Assembly (NCBI GenBank): GCA_033060915.1
Contig: CM065393.1
Coordinates: forward strand, 3,737,501-3,801,500
Origin: Euryodendron excelsum
Lineage: Eukaryota > Streptophyta > Magnoliopsida > Ericales > Pentaphylacaceae
Length of the DNA stretch: 64,000 nucleotides
Reading direction: 5' to 3'
A program made the translations under genes and the position numbers. Below are positions 57,146 through 64,000 of this stretch, one piece after another (position 1 is the stretch's first letter; every line of letters starts with the position of its first letter). Under the pieces are notes generated by a model. It had not been told where the DNA came from. It ran no database searches and saw only the letters and a list, made by a program, of their open reading frames with translations.

Positions 57146-58428
57146 CAAAATTCAAGTCAGTTTGAGTTTCTCTACGCAACACGACCTAAAGAACTCATAT
57201 TGTAGAGTCCACTAAAGTAAATTTCTTTGACCAAATTTAGATTTGCGAGTGTACAAAATTTAACTGCTGATTGCACAGTTTCTATATTGATTTGCATGAA
57301 TGATTTTTTCGCAAGATGGGTCTACGCTAGTTTTGAAGTTTCAACTTCCAAGGTCACACCCCAGATTCAAGCCCATGATAACATAAGTATTCACACTTTG
57401 TGGATGATCTTATTCGCTTGTACCACACAACAAAACCTTGAACTTTATATGCCTAGATTTTATTCATATGGCTATGTCGACCCCTACATATTAATTCATA
57501 TGAATCCTTTTTTCTTACACTTAATTTTCATTTAGAATAACGTGACTAATTGGTATTCGAATGATGTTCTTATTTTGAATAAAAATTTGTATAGAGATTC
57601 TGTTACAAAATCCATAATCATAAAGAATAATTTAATTCCTTTCTTTTAGGTATATGGTTTCAAAAAAGCAATTTATTTTTCTCATTATTCTCATTATAAG
57701 TATAAATCTCTTTTTTACGAACAAGATTTATCAAATTATAATCAACATTAAGACCAAAGATTGGGATGAGCTTAGGGAACAAACCTGCAGTTCTCAATAG
57801 TTTTAGGGAGTGATTCAAGAAGGTTTCCTGAGACATTCAAAACCTTGAGCTTTGACACACACCCAATTGAGTTCGGGAGGGATTTAAGCTGATTTGAGTG
57901 CACATCCAACACTATCAAATTCAGCAATCTTGCTGTTAGAGATTCTGGTATGCTCTGCCAAAGTTACGTGAAAAAAATAAAATAAATGATTAGTACGTAC
58001 CAAGTAGCAGTACAATATCAAAAATAATATGGAGCTGACTCGAGGATTTAAACTCCATGCCTTATCCTCTGTTAAAAAGCTTAGGTTAAAGGAAAAAAGG
58101 GTCAACATCACAAATTTTATAATTAAGGTTTGATGACATTAGTAGTGCAATGTTTGTCTCTATTGATTTCATTGGTTGGTGTAAATCAATATGTTTAGTT
58201 AAGTGTGATTACAAAATGAGATCACCCAATTAAATATCAATTTATATATTTAGTTAAATTTTTTTTAAAAAGATACTCTTGAAATAATACTGACAGATAA
58301 AATTGAAGAAAATATTAGGAAATCTAAGAATATTGTTTTGTTAGTTTGGTTATTCCTCCTATATATTTTCACATCCAACTATCAAACATCGAAGGTGTCT
58401 TCCGGGTAATTTTTTTTAATTTTTTAAT

Positions 58429-58465
<37 letters not shown>

Positions 58466-58948
58466 GAGTTCAATTGCCAAAAGAAGGCAAAGAGCCATTA
58501 GTGCCAATGAATGATTAAAACCAGGAACAAGAAACTGACACTACACAGAAATTGACACAATGTATTGTCCTTTAGTGAGAAATTGCTCGAACTGATGCTA
58601 ATGGAGAAAGGAAAAGAAAAGCAGAAATTGTAGATTAGCCCCATAAAACATATCCGAGCATAATACTAATGACTATAACCATTTCTAGACAATACTTTTG
58701 CTTGTCCATAGATGAAGCTAAAAAAGTTTTATACAAAATCCCTTATGAATTGCATGATACTTTTTCTTTTTGTCACGTATAGACAAACAATTCGGCAATT
58801 CCATTTTTCTTACATTGCATTGGGGAATTTAGGTTTAATTCCCTTGAACATCTCTTGACCTCTCCCAGGAAAGCAAATACACCGCCACCACTTCCATACT
58901 TTTCACACGTTATATCTGTATCTATTTCTATATAAAGTCCATTAGGCT

Positions 58949-58995
<47 letters not shown>

Positions 58996-59690
58996 TGTGT
59001 GTGATTTTCATATTAGTAGTTAAAAGACAACACAAGAAAAAGGAAAAGAAAAGCTAAAAATGACAAAAAAAAAAAAAAAAAGACTATTTATTCCACCATT
59101 TCTTCCTAAGAACTAAAGATAATTCCACTATTCCATTGCCTCTTCATCACAACAAAAACCCCTCCCCTTCCAACCCCCAAGAAAAGGAAGAGAAAACTAA
59201 AGAAAAACCCACCACTCAGCCGACAAGTAGTGGAAAAAATTACCAAGACTATGAAGAAGTAACCTTGGAAAAAAAAGGAAGAAAGAGCATCCCATTTTCT
59301 AGCATTTCTTTTTGAGAAGTTGTGTCTAATTTGTCATATGTAATAATTTCCCTAACCAATATTATTTTCCTATTGATACTAAAAGAAAAAAAGAAAACTA
59401 TTAGAACAAATGAAGTTCTCACCATTGCAGAACATGGAGAAAAAAGAAAAAAAAAAAAAGAAGAAGCTAGAATGAGTTAGAAAATATACCTGAAGATTGT
59501 TACTGGAGAGGTCTAGTTTGCAGATAGTCCCAATATTAAGAGTAGGTTTCGGCAGAGACTCCAAAGCCATCCCACTCAAATCCACAATCTCAAGCCTCTC
59601 CTCTTGTATGGGCATTCTTTTCCTCTCTGGCAACCTCCTCTTCACATCGACCCTCATTTGCAGATGTTGCTGCTTCTGTTCATACATCAT
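55533..59690 (-). CDS. PIRL: Plant intracellular Ras-group-related LRR protein (PIRL6/7 type), three exons
   Basis: Exons on - are 59690-59490, 57954-57785 and 56199-55533; introns of 1535 and 1585 bp have GT-AG ends and the frame is kept, giving 345 residues. The start is the ATG pair '[12 protein letters not shown]'. A basic lead ('[12 protein letters not shown]') precedes about ten LRRs from residue 33 to 265, with the L..LDVS.N.L..LP.SIG pattern of Shoc2/Ras-suppressor-type LRRs. The tail is basic and has '[18 protein letters not shown]'. There is no signal peptide or membrane segment, so the protein is intracellular. PIRLs are plant-specific; several act in pollen and gametophyte development, and partners are mostly unknown. 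Length is slightly short for the 6-8 subgroup (about 370-380 residues, from memory). Confidence 0.9.
57101..57137. repeat. (CT)n microsatellite in PIRL intron 2
   Basis: About 18 CT units on + (GA on the transcribed strand). Confidence 0.9.
58432..59002. repeat. Two (GA)n microsatellites in PIRL intron 1
   Basis: GA tracts at 58432-58460 and 58952-58993; the second continues into a short GT run. Confidence 0.9.
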
Positions 59691-60910
59691 CCTTACACAC
59701 CCCCAAAAAATCAACACAAAGTGCTATAGATGGAGAAAAAAAAGTAGAGAGAGAGAGGAGGGTATGTTGTGACTTGACTTGGTGTTAATGTGTGGTGTTT
59801 GTTTGTGTGGTACCCAAAGAAAATGAAGACCATAATATATGGTATGAATTAGAAGATTCCAAGGACGTACGGAGGAGGAAAATTGAGGGTACTGTACAAG
59901 TGGGCGTGACGTTTGTTGTGGGGGGCAACAAGTACAAAGCCCGCATACAAAGGGTTGCATATCCACGCTACCCACTACTCTGGATCTTAAAAAATAGAGA
60001 GAGAGAGAGAGAGAGAGAGGCCTTTGTTTTAGCTGCAAACCACGGCCCCCCGCGAACCACGCCCACCGTTGCATATCATTAAGGCTTTAGACTAAATCCA
60101 TTGGTGAGTTGGTAATGGAAGAGTAAATGCATACATATACATATAGTCCTCTATGTAATATATACATATGTATACCTTTCTGTCCATTGACTATGGTGAT
60201 GGCACATGATAAACAATTTGGTAAAGGAAAAATATATATACACACATAATTGCATATATAGTTCTCTATATAACATTGCATATATTTGATTTTCTATCAT
60301 TGTAATTGAAGAGGATGGTTCATTACTAGTACCCTTTTTGTTTTTAATGTTTTGGGTCGGCGCTATTAGCGCTCTCGTGTTATATTTGTTTATTAGCATA
60401 TAATGAAGAAAGAAGAAAAACAAGTATTTTGGTTCTCTCTCGTCAACTTGAGTACGAAAGCAAGATTTTTGTTTATACAGAGTATCTCCCAAGAATAGAT
60501 GTGATAAGAAGACATATTTACAGAGTATCTCCCAAGAACAGATGTGATACAGAAAAGTTATAATAAAAATACAAAATAGGAAGGTCAGCAAGCAATCTAA
60601 GGAAAACTTGTAAAACATGGGATTAATTCGAGGAATCATCCAAAATACAAATGAGCACCATTAACACGTGAAGCAGGACCATCCATCAGTGCAAGAATCA
60701 AAGAACTTGACTTGCTCTCTTTCCATCTTCTCTCCATTGATTGTGAGATATTTTTTGTGTTATGCATTGGATACAGGTCTCTTGCTGAATTTTTTTGAGT
60801 CTTTGTTCTGTCAATATGATCAGAATTTCCATTATCCCACCTCAAAGGCTGTGGGAAGATCTAGAGGCCAATTTTGATATAGAGATTATCAAAAGAATCC
60901 TTTGACAAGG
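59691..60910. promoter_or_regulatory. Upstream region of the PIRL gene
   Basis: The 5' untranslated region and promoter should lie here. A (GA)n tract at 59996-60020 (CT on the coding strand) is about 300 bp upstream of the start codon, a position where GAGA-type elements are often found in plants. No clear TATA box could be assigned with confidence. From 60100 on the sequence is AT-rich with no gene. Confidence 0.35.
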
Positions 60911-61629
60911 CAGGGCCGCTTGAGAAAATTTGAGGCCTAAGGCGATTATTTAAATGAGGCTCTTTATATTTTTTAATTACTACACAAAAAATTTAAAATT
61001 ATTTTATTTGTAAATTGGTTTTTATTTTTTATTTTGAAGTTAATTAAGGTATTGATTATGGCCTTTTTTCTAATGGCCATTTTTTCCATTTGGACCAAGG
61101 TCTATTTTTCAAAAAAAAAAAAAAAAATGCAGAAACTATGTAGGGCCTTAAAACCATAAAAGATTTTTCTTTTTCAAATTTAAAAAGAAAATTTATTTGT
61201 ACAAATTTTTTTTTGTGAAGCCACTAATTTTTTCCTAAAGTTAAGTATGGTATTCAATTTTAGACCTTCTTTTTCTAACGTGTATTCTTTTCTCACTCGG
61301 ATTAGGGCATTTTATTCAAAAAATAATGTAAAAATGATATAGTCTATGACTATAGCATGTAAAGTTTAAAAATTTGGGGGCTCTAAAAAATTTTATTTGT
61401 ACAATTTATTTTATTAAATCAGTGTTTTTCCTTTCTAAAATTCACTAGAATAATTGATTTTAAGCTCTCTTTTTATAACAAATAATTTTTTATTCATTTG
61501 GACCGAGACTTTTTTTGAAAAAGATGCAAAATCCATACATGGCCTTACTAGGTTTTAAAATTTTTAGGGCTTTAGAAAATCGAGGCTTAAGGCGACTGTC
61601 TTACTCACCTTATAGGTGAGCCGGCCCTG
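60911..61629. mobile_element. Non-autonomous hAT-type element with 8-bp target duplication
   Basis: A 719-bp element. The left end is CAGGGCCGCTTGAG and the reversed right end is CAGGGCCGGCTCACC. Just inside both, 'GAGGCCTAAGGCGA' and 'GAGGCTTAAGGCGAC' match. Flanks are TGACAAGG and TGGCAAGG (7 of 8). The CAGGG ends and 8-bp duplication fit hAT. The inside repeats a TTTTATTTGTA / CATTTGGACC theme about three times and encodes no transposase. Confidence 0.75.
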
Positions 61630-61836
61630 TGGCAAGGGCTTAGTGGAAATGTATGTCAGCAAGCTGACAATTTGATGAAACATATTACTTAGTCAAGGTA
61701 CCTAATGCAACCTTCTCATGAACATAGTGATAATCAAGTTTAATGTACTTTGTTTTTGAGTAAAACATGGGATTGACTATCATGAAGAAAGCACTAAAGA
61801 TTGGCACAAAACATGGTAGGTGGTAGTGAAATTTTT

Positions 61837-62454
61837 CCCGATCTTCTAGCTGGGCGTTGACAGAGCTGATTCGCTTGCAATCTCCCTCGACCAGACCAGG
61901 TCCTTCCAATCTTCTAGTTAGGCGGCTACGAAATTGAACCCCTTGGCCCTCGAATGGACCAAGAACTCGGGCATGTTTCCTGTGTTGCCCCTCCTTCCCA
62001 TCACATTGGTGGGGGTCACAACTGACATCGAACACTATAGCGTGCACGCGAAGCAAAGATGTAAAGTGTGTGAGGGACAACTGCCCTCACCCCTGGCGCC
62101 ATTTTGACACACGCCACGCGTGGAGTGAGGCAATAACCCCCTTAAGTACTCTGTCACAGATCTAACCCTCCAATAAAATACTGCCACGTGAAAAGGTTAC
62201 CAACCACTCCCATGCATGCATATAAAGAGAAAATCAATGCTTTCTTCACCAGGTACGCATCAAAGAGAAACCCTAGCAAATACACTCTTGAGTAATCATG
62301 TTCTCCTGAGTTTAACTTCATCATCGGAGGATCATTGACATGCACCACATCGGTTTGCTTAGAGCCGGGATCACACGGCAAAGGGAGAAAGCTCAGCAAA
62401 GACTTGGAGGCAAGACTCACGGGATTGCTACATCATCAGTAGGTGGTTTGGATT
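61837..62454. mobile_element. LTR-like insertion inside Copia RNase H
   Basis: About 600 bp that interrupts the Copia reading order. It is less AT-rich than its surroundings and contains 'TGCATATAAAGAGAAAATC' (TATA-like) and 'GAGAAACCCTAGCAAATACA', followed by a 'CATCATCGGAGGATC' phrase as seen in plant Gypsy LTR leaders. Ends and target duplication were not resolved. Confidence 0.4.
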
Positions 62455-62598
62455 AGTCGATTCCAAGACCCCTTAGCAAAAATGAGAGCCATGTCAATTC
62501 AACAGTTGTAGATGCCATAGATCTATATTTAGCCTTGGCATTAGATTGAGAACAATACTTTGTTTCTTAGAACTCCATGACACGCAAGTACTATCCAT

Positions 62599-63156
62599 TA
62601 GTGGCAAACCCAAAAATTTTGCACAGGAAAGGCAACGTAGGAAACTTTTTAGTATTACAGACTACTCATATTCAAGCTTAATAGTGGAGGGCCGTCGAAT
62701 ACATAAAAAATAAAATTATAATAAAATAGTATCTGAAAATAATAATGCTATTCTCCCACTATTTTTTTTTTCCTATTATGCAGAAGGTAAAGAAAAAAAG
62801 TAATTTCAGGCGGTTAAATTTAAAGTATAAAGATGGATATCAATGACAAATGTTAAAATGAGCACAGAAAAAAAAAAAAGAACAAGAAACTTTTGGAAGG
62901 GGAACAAGGTAAAATTATTTGCATTTTAATGGGGCCAATGTATTATTTTTTTTTATTATAAATAGTAAAAAAATATGTATGTTCTAAGCAAAATTTTTTA
63001 AACTTTAAAAAGTTAAAATCATATTATTTTAATTTTAGTGGGGTGAATGTACTATTTCTCATCCTAAATAATCACAATACAAAGTATATTTGTAGAATTT
63101 TTAAAATTTTAGGGGGGGCGTGGCTCTTGCCCACTCCCCATGTAGGTCTGCCAGTG
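62599..63156. mobile_element. hAT-type non-autonomous element inserted in Copia RNase H
   Basis: The left end reads TAGTGGCAAACCCAAAAATT and the reversed right end reads CACTGGCAGACCTACATGG, a decayed form of the CAGTGGCGGA hAT end. Flanks CTATCCAT and CTACCTAT agree at 6 of 8. Removing this piece brings the two Copia blocks next to each other at the expected place in RNase H, which supports it as an insertion. No coding sequence. Confidence 0.65.
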
Positions 63157-63639
63157 CTACCTATGAAAGCAAAAAACCCAGCAGTTGAGACCATCTAGTA
63201 AGGGGGCATATTCCAGCCCAATTGAGGACTGAGAAGGCAAATAAGCCGAACATTGATTGGGATAAGATGGGCAAGCCATGATCTAATGCGGCACAAACAT
63301 ATCGTAGTATTCGCTTGACAATTTGGAAATGGCCCAAAGTTGGTTGGTGCGTAAATTGCAAACGAAATCAGCAAAATATGAAAGGTCAGGTCTTGTAATT
63401 GTAAGATATTGAAGAGCACCCACGATACTTTGATAGAAGACAAGATCAGGGTATGGTTCATGATTGATGACAAGGCAAGAGGTTGTGGCTATTAATGTGT
63501 GAACAGGTTTACAATCAGTCATGTGAGCTCGCTCAAAGATGGATAAGGCATAACAAGTTTGACATAGAAAAAGGCCACCGAATAAGTGTTCGATCTCAAC
63601 TTCGAATAATTATTGAATTGGTCCCATCTCTTTTATGGC

Positions 63640-63800
63640 AAATTCATGATTCAGTCAACAATGAATGCCTCAAGAAACAAAGGATAATTGCTGGTGACGA
63701 TCATGTCACGATCCCAAACCTAACCTATACGAATTTGAGACTGCGACCACGGTTAACTAGAGCCTTCAAAAATTTCTGAGGTTGCACTTAATTAGTTTAT
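63640..63800 (-). repeat. Dispersed repeat matching 3690-3850 in inverse
   Basis: 'GTCACGATCCCAAACCTAAC', 'CGAATTTGAGACTGCGACC' and 'AGAGCCTTCAAA' match the reverse complement of the repeat near the left end. It adjoins the truncated start of the Copia remnant. 63801-64000 is AT-rich with nothing recognised. Confidence 0.45.
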
Positions 63801-64000
63801 TTGATTCAACAACAAAGGTACTTATAAAAGTTAATGGATATCATTGAACCACATTGTTTCTGGCGATAATAGAGACTATAATAAAAAAAACAAAAAATTT
63901 ACAATACTAAACCTTCTTAAGTTGAGTCATGCTGGACAATGGCAAATTTTTAAAATACATATTTCTCCTTTTTAGCCTTTATATAATAAGTTTCTTTTTA

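Larger units (their letters stand above)
61681..63550 (-). pseudogene. Copia pol remnant (reverse transcriptase end and RNase H), multiply interrupted
   Basis: Three blocks on - in the correct order. 63550-63165 has 'MTDCKPVHTL', 'YQSIVGALQYLTITRPDLSY' and 'VKRILRYV'. 62598-62455 has 'STCVSWSSKKQ' followed by a decayed RNase H helix and 'VELTW'. 61836-61681 has 'NPMFYSKTKYIKLDYHYVHE'. These are the end of reverse transcriptase and the RNase H domain of Ty1/Copia polyprotein. The blocks are separated by unrelated DNA (62599-63156 and about 61837-62454) and contain stops and frameshifts. Upstream pol, integrase and LTRs are absent. It is inactive. Confidence 0.85.

Noticed and set aside
59691..59717. 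Longer PIRL start nine codons upstream
   Set aside because: The extension starts with GTG. The ATG-ATG at 59690 is the first true start and fits PIRL6/7-like beginnings.
60151..60639. 162-codon frame on -
   Set aside because: Phe/Ile/Tyr-rich text from AT-rich DNA, without any recognisable motif or splice context.
63483..63779. 98-codon + frame at the right end
   Set aside because: It overlaps the start of the Copia block on the other strand and a dispersed repeat. It has no protein motif.

Overview
The window reads as nuclear DNA from a flowering plant, almost certainly a eudicot. It is AT-rich, its few genes are sparse and have GT-AG introns, and it holds many typical plant transposons (Copia, PIF/Harbinger, hAT, Mutator-like, probable CACTA). 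I cannot name the species from sequence alone. No tRNA, rRNA, CRISPR or bacterial features were seen.

Three protein-coding genes look intact: (i) a two-exon ankyrin-repeat/PGG membrane protein on + (33051-35556); (ii) a single-exon OSTC/DC2-type subunit of oligosaccharyltransferase on + (47970-48497); (iii) a three-exon plant intracellular Ras-group-related LRR protein (PIRL6/7 type) on - (59690-55533). Genes (ii) and (iii) face each other tail to tail, about 7 kb apart. From memory, the same two families sit side by side at two Arabidopsis loci, so this may be conserved gene order.

Layout. 1-7.8 kb: low-complexity DNA, LTR-like repeats, one long foldback and a cluster of three Mutator-type MITEs with 9-bp target duplications. 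8.0-8.7 kb and 22.6-24.1 kb: the two halves of a decayed paralogue of the ankyrin/PGG gene. They lie in the same order and orientation, and are pushed apart by about 14 kb of transposon-derived DNA that apparently entered its intron. That insert holds a TTTTGAAA-rich repeat block, tandem arrays with hairpins (12.4-13.7 kb), a non-autonomous LTR element carrying a Tourist-like MITE (16.65-19.27 kb) and an hAT transposase remnant (about 20 kb). 24.5-28.6 kb: a probable CACTA-type element with gene-like internal sequence. 33-35.6 kb: the intact ankyrin/PGG gene. 39.5-43.7 kb: a dead PIF/Harbinger transposase and an old LTR-related repeat broken by another LTR-like insertion. 47.9-60 kb: the OST and PIRL genes with LTR and MITE debris between them. 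60.9-64 kb: an hAT element and a Copia pol remnant disrupted by at least two insertions.

The most unusual feature is in the intact ankyrin/PGG gene. The start of exon 2, including the last bases of the intron and its AG acceptor, is tandemly triplicated in exact 156-bp units. This gives three candidate acceptors in the same frame and could yield proteins of 567, 515 or 463 residues. The decayed paralogue has a single unit, so the triplication appears specific to this copy.
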